Position numbers and translations under genes: made by a program
Part shown: piece after piece, positions 14,776-23,221 of the stretch
Layout: every line of letters begins with the position of its first letter
Numbering within the stretch: the first letter of the stretch is position 1
Notes under the pieces: generated by a model
What the model was told of the DNA's origin: nothing
The model's database searches: none
The model's input: only the letters and a program-made list of their open reading frames with translations
Assembly (NCBI RefSeq): GCF_001865245.1
Contig: NZ_MKXB01000189.1
Location: 62,001 to 126,000 of the forward strand
Direction: 5' to 3'
From: Streptomyces sp. CC53
Lineage (GTDB): Bacteria > Actinomycetota > Actinomycetes > Streptomycetales > Streptomycetaceae
DNA: 64,000 nucleotides

Positions 14776-14840
14776 TCCCCACGGTCCGAATCGAACGGAC
14801 ACCCCGTTTCCGAGAAACCGGGCGGGATCCTTTCGTGGGG
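14776..14840 (-). other. tRNA-like element without D-arm
   Basis: On the minus strand, CCCCACG pairs with CGTGGGG (acceptor, 7 bp) and GTCCG-TTCGATT-CGGAC forms a perfect T-arm with the consensus loop. Only 33 nt separate acceptor and T-arm, holding one hairpin (GTTTC-TCG-GAAAC). A normal anticodon loop and D-arm are absent, so it is not an ordinary tRNA. Confidence 0.5.
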
Positions 14841-14951
14841 GCGCTTTACACAAGGTGCGCGTCCTTTTCCCCTTCACCGGCCAGCTTTCCTAGTTCATGG
14901 AACGTCTGGGGCGACTGCCAGGGTCGCCGCTTGCCTCACCGGGTGGGGAAA

Positions 14952-14961
14952 CTCTATAGAG
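14952..14961. promoter_or_regulatory. Palindrome CTCTATAGAG
   Basis: A perfect 10-bp palindrome followed closely by GTGTCAA (TTGACAC on the minus strand). It may be an operator or part of a leftward promoter for the 14563-10273 operon; no matching -10 box was found. Confidence 0.25.
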
Positions 14962-15120
14962 GTGTCAAGCTAGGTGGGGTCCCTATAAGCGACGCGCCCG
15001 GTATGTCGGGGTCCTTCTACAGGGATTCTCATGTGGTAGGTACTCTGCCCCTCTGGGGTTTTCCCTTATGCTTCTATTGTACCCACCACACCCCTTATCA
15101 CAACCCTTTCCCGAAGAAAT

Positions 15121-15320
15121 CCACTGAACATTCCTAGATTCTTCTACTCATTAGTAAGAACTCAATCACAACAACATCAACTCTCATTCATTCAACTTCA
15201 ATGATCACATTCACTACTGAATGATCAATTCATTCCCAACACCTCATCCATCCCAACATCACTAACCATCCTCACCACCATTACCCCTCCATACCCCACC
15301 CTCATCCATCCCTTGCCCAC
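15121..15320 (+). promoter_or_regulatory. C-rich, nearly G-free island (rut-like)
   Basis: The plus strand has 7 G in 180 nt (15121-15300) and none in 15241-15300, while C, T and A dominate, in a genome that is otherwise rich in G and C. Repeated YC dinucleotides (CATCCATCCC, CCTCACCACC) resemble a Rho-utilisation site. No gene is visible. It would stop rightward transcription before the late operon, or could serve as an unwinding region. Confidence 0.5.
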
Positions 15321-15391
15321 CCACCCCTATCCCATAGGATGCAAGCCCTACGATGCACCGCATCGCCACTAAGAGCATTCAGCACAGCAAC

Positions 15392-15455
15392 AGCTTTCCG
15401 CTTTCGAATCAACTTTCACATTGAACACTTTCAACTCTTCGAAAGTCGCAAAGCT
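15392..15455. repeat. Large imperfect inverted repeat
   Basis: AGCTTTCCGCTTTCGAA (15392-15408) and TTCGAAAGTCGCAAAGCT (15438-15455) are inverted copies with a one-base bulge and one to two mismatches, separated by 29 bp of A/C/T-rich sequence. Function unknown; origin, operator or recombination site are possible. Confidence 0.55.
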
Positions 15456-15525
15456 GATCAAGTCAACCGACGCTATGCATCCCACCTTCACATGAGCGCA
15501 TCAACCCCCTCGCTTGGCCACCACT

Positions 15526-15841
15526 CAGGTAGTCCCTGCTGTACCCCAGTGGCCGTACCCCGCACTGCGGTACGCCCGGCATACACGGTGATAAGGCGTG
15601 CTACACGGTCCCCCATATCGGAGATATCCGCTCCGACGTAGCCCGACCCCCACGAACAAGGGACCAATCCGCACAACCGAGTTCGGATCGCCTCGCATCC
15701 GCCCCCACCACAAGTCAGGTAGCCACGACTCAGGTTGCCTTATCGCTGCGTGCGGATAGGCGCGTTCGCAGGTAGACCGGTTAGTTCCTTGCCCCCTAGG
15801 CCGGTGAGCGCATATCCATGCACCCGGTCGCTTCACAGGTA
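15526..15841 (+). repeat. Five dispersed CAGGTA-type motifs
   Basis: CAGGTA occurs at 15526, 15716, 15769 and 15836, and CAGGTT at 15731, all on the plus strand within 316 bp of gene-less sequence, often in the context CTCAGGTAG. They could be binding sites for a phage regulator of the late operon. Confidence 0.35.
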
Positions 15842-16095
15842 TGCACGCGATATGCAGGCGAGCCCCCCGGGGGGTGGGGGTCCCGCCTTATTCACGCGCG
15901 CGCGGCTGACCCCGCCGTCGGCCGTTTTCTCTCTCTAGTGGAGATTTCCGTTTGCTACCAGCAAGTAGCAATGGCTTGACCTGCGGCTTTGCCGTGCGCT
16001 CGGGCAGCCGGGGCAAGGGTGTCCTATGTGCCCATTAGGGGCGCCCAAAGTCGGCGTTCCGCCAGCCGGCTCGGGGTGGCGGCCGTTCGGTCGTC

Positions 16096-16458
16096 ATGCA
16101 TAAAGCTCTGCATACCTTTCCAGATTCGAGTGGGCAGGTATGTGCAGTTCTGGAAACTCATGCGTTCGGGGTGCTGCTCATGAATTCTCGAACCGTCGAG
16201 GCGCATAAGCGTGTGAAGGTCAGGAAGAGGCAGAAGGCGTCTGGAAGACTCAGGATTCTCGTTCAGAATTCTCGAACCGGCGAGCGGCATGAACTCCAGG
16301 TGCCTCTGGCGTCTTCGAATAGCTGGCGCATCTCGGATTACGGACTTGAAAGCATCCTGGCCGCCGGCGCACGTTACTGGTCGCACGGGTGGGATATCGG
16401 GGAGATGCAAATCGTGTCGGTCGAGCGCGTCATAGAGGGCGCTGTTCCCGACGAGTAA
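16096..16458 (+). CDS. Hypothetical protein at head of late region (120 aa)
   Basis: A 120-residue protein; ATG 16180 (MNSRTVEAH) is an equally good start and would give 92 residues. The core is basic (KRVKVRKRQKASGRLRILV) followed by a helix-rich acidic half. A 19-bp near-duplicate (GAATTCTCGAACC-x-x-CGAG at 16182 and 16266) sits inside the gene. It ends just before the tRNA gene. No family recognised. Confidence 0.5.
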   Translation: MHKALHTFPDSSGQVCAVLETHAFGVLLMNSRTVEAHKRVKVRKRQKASGRLRILVQNSRTGERHELQVPLASSNSWRISDYGLESILAAGARYWSHGWDIGEMQIVSVERVIEGAVPDE

Positions 16459-16461
16459 GGC

Positions 16462-16535
16462 CGCGGGGTAGTTCAGCTCGGTAGAACGCCAGGGTCATGA
16501 CCTGGATGCCGCCGGTTCAAATCCGGCCCCCGCTA
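16462..16535 (+). tRNA. tRNA-Met (CAT)
   Basis: A complete cloverleaf: acceptor CGCGGGG/CCCCGCT, D-arm GTTC...GAAC, anticodon arm CCAGG-GTCATGA-CCTGG with anticodon CAT, and T-arm GCCGG-TTCAAAT-CCGGC. The first pair is a C-T mismatch, as in streptomycete initiator tRNA, but the anticodon stem lacks the three G-C pairs of an initiator. Its place directly before the terminase genes is common in actinophages. Confidence 0.9.
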
Positions 16536-16559
16536 GACCTCAAGGAGGGGAGTGCGCCG

Positions 16560-16937
16560 ATGGCCGAATCGAATTTCCGTGAGGCCGTTCAGTCCGGTGA
16601 TCGGCGCACAGAGCTCGAAGCGATCCGGGACTTCCTGGTCAACGAGCTGGAGGGCAACCGCTGCAAGACGTGCCTGGCTTCGAAGCTCCGGACGGGTGAC
16701 ACCGCGGCCCTGGTGCTGCGGCTGATGAAGGTGCTCGAAGAGCTGGCAGGTCTCCCGGCAGGTGATGCGGAGGTGTCGATCCTCGATGAGCTCCGAGCCC
16801 GCCGCGATAGGCAAGCAGACGCCCCGGATTCTCCACGTCCCCTCGGTTCCAAGAACGCGCAGCGCCGGCAAGGAGGCCGTCGAGCTGGCGGCCAGCGCCG
16901 GCCTGATTCTGGATCCGTGGCAGGCGCTGGTTCTTGA
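16560..16937 (+). CDS. Probable small terminase subunit
   Basis: A 125-residue protein with a strong AAGGAGGGG ribosome-binding site. The helical N-terminal half (REAVQSGDRRTELEAIRDFLVNELEG) and the following helices fit small terminase proteins, which recognise the packaging site and recruit the large subunit. A basic Arg/Gly-rich tail is present. It overlaps the large-subunit gene by about 150 bp in another frame, an arrangement seen in related phages. Identification rests mainly on position. Confidence 0.6.
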   Translation: MAESNFREAVQSGDRRTELEAIRDFLVNELEGNRCKTCLASKLRTGDTAALVLRLMKVLEELAGLPAGDAEVSILDELRARRDRQADAPDSPRPLGSKNAQRRQGGRRAGGQRRPDSGSVAGAGS

Positions 16938-18291
16938 GCACGCCCTCGCGTTCCGCCCGGACGGCAGATGGGTCGCCAGGGAGGTCGGCGTCTGCGTAAG
17001 CCGACAGAACGGCAAGGGGTCGATCATCGAGGCCCTGGAGCTGTGGGGTCTCTTCGTCAACGAAGAGACGATCATGCACACGGCTCACGTGTTCAAGACC
17101 GCTGCCGAGGGCTTTCGCCGCGTCGAGGGCTTGATCCTCGGCACTCCCGAGCTCAAGGCGGAAGTCACCCGCATCGTGCGCGGCCACGGTGAGGAGTGCA
17201 TCGAGCTGCGGTCCGGAGCGCGACTCCTCTTCGGTACCAGGAACGCCGGCAGCGCCCGCGGTCTCACCCTGGACCGGATCATCTGCGACGAGGCCATGTA
17301 CCTCACCGAGGACCAGACCGCTGCGCTGGCGCCGACGGTCATGGCGGTCCCCAATCCGCAGATCTGGTACCTCGGCAGCGCCGGCACCAAGGTGTCCACG
17401 CAGTTTGGCCGCGTTCGCCGCCGGGCCCTGAAGGGCGACGACCCGAGTCTGGTCTATGCGGAGTGGTCGATCGACGGCTGCGACGACTTCTGCCTACCCG
17501 ATTGCGAGGAACATGATCCGCACGACGCCGTGGAGTCGTATGCCAAGGCCAACCCCGGACTGGGTGTGCGTATATCGGTGGAGCAGGTTGAGTCGCTGCG
17601 GCGCTCGATGGGCCCGACGGTATTCGCGCGGGAGATTCTGAGCGTCGGCGATTGGCCGACCGACGCCGATGACGAGTGGCGCATCATCGGTCGCGAGCAC
17701 TGGATGGCGCGGACGGACGAGAACTCCGTTCTAGAAGACCCCTTCGTCCTTGGCGTAGACACCGCCCCCGACGGCTCGTACTCGTGCATCGTCGCGGCTG
17801 GCCGGAACGAAGAGGGCCAGCCGCATGTCGAGATCACCGGCGCTTCTTTGACGGATCCCCAGGCCGTGGACCACAGGCCCGATATTCGTTGGGTCGTCCC
17901 ACGTGTCTTGGCGATCTGGAAGGCGAACAAGCCGAAGGCCGTGGTCATCGACAAGGCCGGTCAGGCGGGGGCGTTTATCGAGCCCCTGGAGGCCGCTGGC
18001 GTCAAGGTGATTTCTCCGTTGACGCGCGAGTACGCGCAGGCATGCGGCGAGTTCTATTCGGCTGTCGTCCCGCGAGCGGGTAAGGAGCCGGACCTCGCGC
18101 ACCTGGATCAGCCGCCCCTGACGAACGCGGTCGCTGGCGCCGAGAAGCGGGATCTCCACGACTCCTGGGCGTGGTCGAAGCGCAACTCCGCCACTGACAT
18201 CACCCCCCTGGTCGCCGCGACGCTCGCGCTCTGGGGCGTCAAGAAATGCGGCTTGAAGAAGCGGGCACGAGCGAAGGCCATCTGGAGGTGA
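16786..18291 (+). CDS. Large terminase subunit
   Basis: The 501-residue packaging motor and nuclease. Walker A-like SRQNGKGS is at residues 72-79 and Walker B RIICDEA at 164-170, followed by ARGLTL-type coupling sequence. The C-terminal nuclease half opens with FVLGVDTAPDGSYSCIVAAG, whose Asp is a metal ligand, and continues to KAVVIDKAGQAGAF. This is the HK97/phiC31-type terminase of siphoviruses. ATG 16786 chosen, although the GGAGG lies 12 bases upstream. Confidence 0.9.
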   Translation: MSSEPAAIGKQTPRILHVPSVPRTRSAGKEAVELAASAGLILDPWQALVLEHALAFRPDGRWVAREVGVCVSRQNGKGSIIEALELWGLFVNEETIMHTAHVFKTAAEGFRRVEGLILGTPELKAEVTRIVRGHGEECIELRSGARLLFGTRNAGSARGLTLDRIICDEAMYLTEDQTAALAPTVMAVPNPQIWYLGSAGTKVSTQFGRVRRRALKGDDPSLVYAEWSIDGCDDFCLPDCEEHDPHDAVESYAKANPGLGVRISVEQVESLRRSMGPTVFAREILSVGDWPTDADDEWRIIGREHWMARTDENSVLEDPFVLGVDTAPDGSYSCIVAAGRNEEGQPHVEITGASLTDPQAVDHRPDIRWVVPRVLAIWKANKPKAVVIDKAGQAGAFIEPLEAAGVKVISPLTREYAQACGEFYSAVVPRAGKEPDLAHLDQPPLTNAVAGAEKRDLHDSWAWSKRNSATDITPLVAATLALWGVKKCGLKKRARAKAIWR

Positions 18292-18296
18292 GCGCC

Positions 18297-18434
18297 GTGG
18301 GAAAGATCGCGCGAGCTCTGCTCACCGGCCTCGCAGCCGTTCTGTACGCCGTCGGCTACGCCTCCCGGAAGGTGCGCAACGCACCCGCCTGGATCGCTGC
18401 CGCGTTCCGTCTCGGTTGGGAGGACGCGGCATGA
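18297..18434 (+). CDS. Small membrane-associated protein (45 aa)
   Basis: GTG 18297 lies eight bases after GGAGG; GTG 18288 overlapping the terminase stop is an alternative. The product has one hydrophobic helix (ARALLTGLAAVLYAVGYA) and a short basic/aromatic tail. It overlaps the portal start (ATGA). Small genes between terminase and portal are common, function unknown. Confidence 0.5.
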   Translation: MGKIARALLTGLAAVLYAVGYASRKVRNAPAWIAAAFRLGWEDAA

Positions 18435-20014
18435 GTCTTCTCGACAGGGTCAAGGGCATACAGTCTCAGGGGCGGAAGGCGTGGTCCGAGCCCCCGTTCT
18501 GGTCGCTGGATCGGCTGCACTTCGTTGACGCCAATTTTGGCAACAAGGAAGTCATTGAGAACGACTTCGTCGGCTACATTCAGGGTGCTTTCAAGCGGAA
18601 CGGCGCGGTCTTCGCCTGCATGTCTGCCCGGCAGATGGTGTTCGCTGAGGCCCGCTTCCTGTGGAGGCGGTTCAGCAACGGCCGGCCGGGCGATCTGTTC
18701 TTCTCGCAGGAGCTCACGCTGCTGGAGAACCCCTGGCCGGGCGGCACGACCAGCGACCTGCTGGCCAGGATGCTCCAGGACGCGGATCTCGCCGGCAACG
18801 CCTTCCTCACTACGGTCGACGACCGCGGTCGGTACGGCCTGGCCTCCGAGGGCGGCCCCGGCCGGCGCATCGTGCGGATGCGCCCGGACTACGTCGAGCT
18901 CATCCTCGGCTCCCGCAGTGGTGATCTTCGAGCGCTCGACACGAAGGTCATCCTCTACCGCTACAAGCCGCCGGGCCAGGACAGCACGGCCGTGGATCTG
19001 CTGCCTGAAGAGGTAGCCCACTTCTCCCCGATACCCGACCCCGAAGTCCGCTTCCGCGGCATGAGCTGGCTCACGCCAGTGATTCGTGAGATCCAGGCGG
19101 ACTCTGCTGCGACGACGCACAAGAAGAACTTCTTCGAGAACGCCGCGGTGCCGAACCTGGCGGTCAAGTTCGATCGGGAGACCGAAGAGGACGAGGCCGA
19201 GGAGTTCATAGAGACCTTCAATCAGGAGCACCGGGGCGCGCTCAACGCGTACAAGACCCTGTTCCTGATGGGCGGTGCCGATGTTACGCCGCTGACGGCG
19301 GACTTTCGGCAGTTGGAGTTCAGCCGCACGGTGGGTAAGGGCGAGTCGCGGATCGCTGCCGCGGCCGGCGTGCCGCCATCGTGGGTCGGGTTCTCGGAGG
19401 GCATGCAGGGTTCGGCTCTCAACGCGGGCAACTTCGCTGCGGCCAGGCGACGCTACGCGGATGCCACGATCCGGCCGCTGTGGGAGATGGTGGCGCCGGT
19501 TCTTCAGCGGCTGCTCAAGGCGCCGGCTGGCGCGTCGTTGTGGTACGACGACCGGGACATCTCCTTCCTGCGCGAGGACAGCAAGGACCGCGCAGAGATC
19601 TTCCGTACTGACGTGGCCTCGATCGCGTCCGGGATTATGGCGGGTTTTCAGACCGATGCGATGGTCAAGGCGGCGCGTGATCACGACGTGTCGGAGCTGC
19701 TGGGTCAGCACACCGGTCTGGTGTCCGTGCAGATGCAGTCGACGGGCGTCCCGGACGAAGAGGTGGACAAGGCTCGCGTTGCCGCGGAGCTCATGGCGGC
19801 CCAGGCCGATGTCATCGTCACGCTCGCCTGGCCGAAGGGGCCGTTCACCGAGGAGTCGGCTATCGCCGCCGTTCAGGCCGGCGATCTGAGTCTTCTCGTG
19901 GTGTCCGACAGGCCGCATCCGTCTGCGGCTCCGCCTGGTCCGCCGCCGTCCGACGACGGCGACGAGGTCGAGGCCGAGGACGACGAAGAAGAGCAAGAAG
20001 ATCAACGTGAGTGA
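18431..20014 (+). CDS. Portal protein (HK97 type)
   Basis: A 527-residue portal protein, the dodecameric DNA channel at the capsid vertex. Typical segments are NGAVFACMSARQMVFAEARF, LARMLQDADLAGNAFLTTV, the RFRGMSWLTPVIREI motif and FSEGMQGSALNAGNFAAARR near residues 325-345. The C-terminus (after about 490) is Pro-rich then very acidic, as usual. Start chosen at ATG 18431, which overlaps the upstream stop. Confidence 0.9.
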   Translation: MSLLDRVKGIQSQGRKAWSEPPFWSLDRLHFVDANFGNKEVIENDFVGYIQGAFKRNGAVFACMSARQMVFAEARFLWRRFSNGRPGDLFFSQELTLLENPWPGGTTSDLLARMLQDADLAGNAFLTTVDDRGRYGLASEGGPGRRIVRMRPDYVELILGSRSGDLRALDTKVILYRYKPPGQDSTAVDLLPEEVAHFSPIPDPEVRFRGMSWLTPVIREIQADSAATTHKKNFFENAAVPNLAVKFDRETEEDEAEEFIETFNQEHRGALNAYKTLFLMGGADVTPLTADFRQLEFSRTVGKGESRIAAAAGVPPSWVGFSEGMQGSALNAGNFAAARRRYADATIRPLWEMVAPVLQRLLKAPAGASLWYDDRDISFLREDSKDRAEIFRTDVASIASGIMAGFQTDAMVKAARDHDVSELLGQHTGLVSVQMQSTGVPDEEVDKARVAAELMAAQADVIVTLAWPKGPFTEESAIAAVQAGDLSLLVVSDRPHPSAAPPGPPPSDDGDEVEAEDDEEEQEDQRE

Positions 20015-20061
20015 CCCGCGCTCCAGCCTGACACCAACGACGAGCCGGGAGGCGGTCAGTC

Positions 20062-21207
20062 ATGCACAAGAAGGCGCTCCGGCGCGTTGAGATCAAGAAT
20101 GCCGACAGGGGTGAGATCGCGGCCGTGTTCTCGACGTTCGACGTCGTCGACCACGACGGGGACGTGACACGGCGGTCGGCATTCCAGGATGGGGCTCCGG
20201 TCCTCATCTCGGCGTTCAATCACGCCAGTTGGGAAGGCGCGCTCCCGGTCGGCAAGGGCGTGATCCGAGTCACCGAGAAGGAAGCCGTCCTGGATGGTCA
20301 GTTCTTCATGAACACCACCCACGGGCGGGACACCTTCGAGACGGTCAAGGAGGCCGGGGAGCTTCAGGAGTTCTCCTACGGCTTCACGATCACGGATTCG
20401 GAGCCTGGCGAGGTCGAGGGCAAGAGCGTCCGCGTCATCAAGGGCGTCAAGGTGACCGAGGTGTCGCCGGTCCTCATGGGCGCTGGTATCGGGACCCGCA
20501 CTCTGGCCCTGAAGGGCCACAAGCAGGACGGAAGCCTGATGGACGACGACGAGAAGAGCGCCGTGATCCCCGCCATCAGGCGCGCGATCCCGGCACACGA
20601 GACCGAGACCGTAACCCGCTCCTGGAACTCGGCGGCCACGACGAAGGCCCTGCCGGAGCAGGCCCGCCCGTCGGAGCTGCGGACGGTGTACGCCTGGGTC
20701 GACCCGGACGGGGACCCGGAGATGAAGTCCAGCTACCAGTTTCCGCACCACCACGGCGTGGGCGGGCCGGCCAACCTGCGCGCGTGCCTCCAGGGCATCG
20801 CGACGCTCAACGGCGCCAGCGGCGACCTCGGCATTCCCGAGGAAGACCGCGAAGCCGTGTACAAGCATCTGTCGGCGCATCTGCTCGACGCCGACAGGGA
20901 ACCGCCCAAGCTGCGTACAGCTGAGGGCGCCAAGGGCAGGAAGAGGTTCAACGACGAGGCCATCGAGGTGATGGCCGGCGTCGCACACCTCATTGATCGC
21001 GCAACGGAAGTCGTGGCTCTCCGGGCGCAGAAGGGCCGGGGCATGTCTCCCGCCACCGCCGACCTCTTGTCGTGGCTTGAGGGCGATCTGGTGCGGCTGA
21101 AGTCCCTGCTGGAAACCCCCGTGGACGAGGACAAGCCGGATGAGCCGAGCGATGACGATATCGCTTCGACGGTCCTGGCGGCCCTCGCGCGGGTGAACGG
21201 ACTGTAG
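20062..21207 (+). CDS. Prohead protease with C-terminal extension
   Basis: A 381-residue protein. Residues 1-160 are an HK97-type (U35) prohead serine protease: AVFSTFDVVDHDGDV, the catalytic His in FNHASWEGALPVGKG and the Ser in EFSYGFTI, then TEVSPVLMGAG. The remaining 220 residues include a HHHGVGGPANLRACLQGIATLN segment and a long acidic helical region that may act as a fused scaffold (delta-domain-like). It processes the capsid during maturation. Confidence 0.85.
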   Translation: MHKKALRRVEIKNADRGEIAAVFSTFDVVDHDGDVTRRSAFQDGAPVLISAFNHASWEGALPVGKGVIRVTEKEAVLDGQFFMNTTHGRDTFETVKEAGELQEFSYGFTITDSEPGEVEGKSVRVIKGVKVTEVSPVLMGAGIGTRTLALKGHKQDGSLMDDDEKSAVIPAIRRAIPAHETETVTRSWNSAATTKALPEQARPSELRTVYAWVDPDGDPEMKSSYQFPHHHGVGGPANLRACLQGIATLNGASGDLGIPEEDREAVYKHLSAHLLDADREPPKLRTAEGAKGRKRFNDEAIEVMAGVAHLIDRATEVVALRAQKGRGMSPATADLLSWLEGDLVRLKSLLETPVDEDKPDEPSDDDIASTVLAALARVNGL

Positions 21208-21253
21208 GCGAATCGTTCCGCCTTCTCACAACTGAATATGGAGTGCCACGACG

Positions 21254-22510
21254 ATGTACAACGACGATCGGGTTGCCGAGTTTCCTGCGCTGAAGGACGC
21301 GCAGTCCAAGCTCGACGCCAAGCGGAAGTCGCTGGCCGACGTCCTCTCCGAGGCCGGCCCCGAATACGATATGTCGAAGGTCAAGTCTCTGGCCGGCGAC
21401 ACCCACGCCAAGGTCGCCGAGATCGGCAAGATGAACGCCGAGATCGACGAGTGCAAGAAGAAGGTCGACGAGCTGCTGGTCGTCGCGCGCGCCGCTGCGG
21501 CAGCGAAGAAGGACGAGGTCGGCTCCGAGTCCGGAGACGGCGCCCGCGAGGAGGGCAGCCGCGAGCGCAAGGACGGTAGCCCGTTCAACCTGGGCGACAC
21601 CTTCACGAAGTCGAAGGCGTTCAAGGAGTACCACCGTGGCACCAGCCCGGTCGCCAGCCTGGACGTCACCCTCAAGACGCTCTTCCAGACGACCGCCGGT
21701 TGGGACTCGGAAGACCTGCGCACCGGCCGTGTCGAGCTGACGCCGACCCGACCCGCCCCGCATGTCGTCCAGTTCCTCCCCCAGACCACGACCTCGATGT
21801 CGAACGTCGTGTACATGGAGGAGACGACCTTCACGAATGCCGCGGCGGAGATCGCTGAGGGTGGCACGTACCCCGAGGCGGCACTCGCCCTCACCGAGCG
21901 GCAGGAGCCGGTCCGCAAGGTCGCCGTCTTCCTCCCGGTCACGGACGAGCAGTTCGAGGACGAGCCGCGTGCCCGCGACTACGTCAACAACCGCCTGCCC
22001 TTCATGATCCGCCAGCGCCTGGACTCCCAGGTCCTGGTCGGCAACGGCACCGCCCCGAACCTCCGGGGCACCGAGAACGTCACCGGTATCCAGACGCAGG
22101 CCCTCGGCGCGGACTCGATCCCGGACGCCATCTACAAGGCGGCCCGGAAGATCCGCGACGACGGCTTCGCGGAGCCGAGCGTGGTGTTCATCCGGCCGTC
22201 GAAGTGGGAGTCGGTGCGGCTCCTGAAGACCGCGGACGGCGTCTACATCTGGGGTCACCCGTCGATGCCGGGCCCGTTCACGATCTGGGGCATCCCGGTC
22301 GTGGAGACGACCGCGGTCACGGAGACCAAGGCAGTTCTCGGCGACTACGCCAACTTCTCCGAGCTGGCGATGCGCCGCGGCATGGACGTCCAGGTGTCCA
22401 ACTCGCACAGCACCTTCTTCGCTGAGGGCAAGCTCGCGATCCGTGCCGACATCCGGGCGGCCATGATCCATTACCGCCCGAAGGCTTTTGCCGAGGTGAC
22501 CGGGCTCTAG
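21254..22510 (+). CDS. Major capsid protein (HK97 fold)
   Basis: A 418-residue HK97-fold capsid protein. Residues 1-110 form a charged helical delta domain probably removed by the protease; the coat domain follows from about 125 (LKTLFQTTAGWDSEDLRTG). Recognisable elements are TYPEAALALTERQEPVRKVAVFLPVTDEQFED, the spine-helix region NRLPFMIRQRLDSQVLVGNG and the late ADIRAAMIHYRPKAF. Preceded by a good ribosome-binding site. The 121 bp after it contain no gene. Confidence 0.92.
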   Translation: MYNDDRVAEFPALKDAQSKLDAKRKSLADVLSEAGPEYDMSKVKSLAGDTHAKVAEIGKMNAEIDECKKKVDELLVVARAAAAAKKDEVGSESGDGAREEGSRERKDGSPFNLGDTFTKSKAFKEYHRGTSPVASLDVTLKTLFQTTAGWDSEDLRTGRVELTPTRPAPHVVQFLPQTTTSMSNVVYMEETTFTNAAAEIAEGGTYPEAALALTERQEPVRKVAVFLPVTDEQFEDEPRARDYVNNRLPFMIRQRLDSQVLVGNGTAPNLRGTENVTGIQTQALGADSIPDAIYKAARKIRDDGFAEPSVVFIRPSKWESVRLLKTADGVYIWGHPSMPGPFTIWGIPVVETTAVTETKAVLGDYANFSELAMRRGMDVQVSNSHSTFFAEGKLAIRADIRAAMIHYRPKAFAEVTGL

Positions 22511-22631
22511 ATCATCTTCCAGCTGGGGGTTCGCCAAGCGAGGCGACGTAAGGGCGACAGGTCGTCCCTGTACCGCCCCCTCCCTCTCGGGCCAAGTACG
22601 CGGCTCGTGAAGCCTTTTGAGAGGACACTCC

Positions 22632-23207
22632 ATGTCTTTCAACCAGTTCGTTAACGGGCGTCAGCCCGGCTCGCGGTCGCGGGTGATGAGCTACAGCGTC
22701 GGGTCGCCCGCGCTGGGCACAACGACCGCGGTTCATGCTGCGGTCACCGATGACGGCACCGAGCAGACGATCACCACTGCCATCACCAATCCCGACGTTC
22801 CTCGCGTCGTTACCGCCACTGCTGGAGGCACAGCTGGTGACATCGGTGCGATTCAGGTCACCGTCAACGGCACGGACATCCACGGCAACACGATCTCCGA
22901 GGTGCTGCCGGCGTTCACCGTCGACACCGCGGGGACGGTCACCGGCACCAAGGCGTTCAAGACCGTGACCAGCATCGTGATCCCGGCGCACGACGGCACC
23001 GGGGCGACGACCGCGGTCGGCGTCGGTGCCGCGCTCGGCCTTCCGGTGAAGCTGGACCGCGACACGGTCGTGGCGGCCTTCCTGGATGGGGTCCGCGAGT
23101 CGACCAGGCCGACGGTGACGTTCTCGTCTTCGGCGGTCGAGTCGAACAAGGTGACGCTGTCCAGCGCCCTGGACGGCAACGCGGTGATCGTCGACTACTA
23201 CACGTAA
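22632..23207 (+). CDS. Head protein, possible capsid decoration (191 aa)
   Basis: A 191-residue strand- and Thr/Val-rich protein with few charged residues, starting at ATG 22632 after GAGAGGACA. The position straight after the major capsid and the beta-rich composition fit a capsid-decorating or head-fibre protein. The motif GNTISEVLPAFTVDTAGTVTG recurs in actinophage structural proteins. No enzymatic motif. Confidence 0.55.
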   Translation: MSFNQFVNGRQPGSRSRVMSYSVGSPALGTTTAVHAAVTDDGTEQTITTAITNPDVPRVVTATAGGTAGDIGAIQVTVNGTDIHGNTISEVLPAFTVDTAGTVTGTKAFKTVTSIVIPAHDGTGATTAVGVGAALGLPVKLDRDTVVAAFLDGVRESTRPTVTFSSSAVESNKVTLSSALDGNAVIVDYYT

Positions 23208-23221
23208 GCAGGGGTGACGAG

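Larger units (their letters stand above)
14841..16095. other. Gene-less control region before the late operon
   Basis: No protein gene with convincing start, codon bias or homology is seen on either strand. The stretch contains the G-free island, the inverted repeat and CAGGTA motifs listed separately, plus a GCTAC/GTAGC hairpin at 15953-15968. Base composition is well below the surrounding GC content between about 15,070 and 15,480. Confidence 0.6.

Noticed and set aside
14834..15137. Possible 100-residue protein starting at 14835 on the plus strand
   Set aside because: It begins within the tRNA-like element and shows no GC third-position preference.
15339..15836. Several frames of 60-100 codons in the control region
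   Set aside because: Different phases are open on both strands with no codon bias, start signals or similarity; the stretch is better explained as regulatory.
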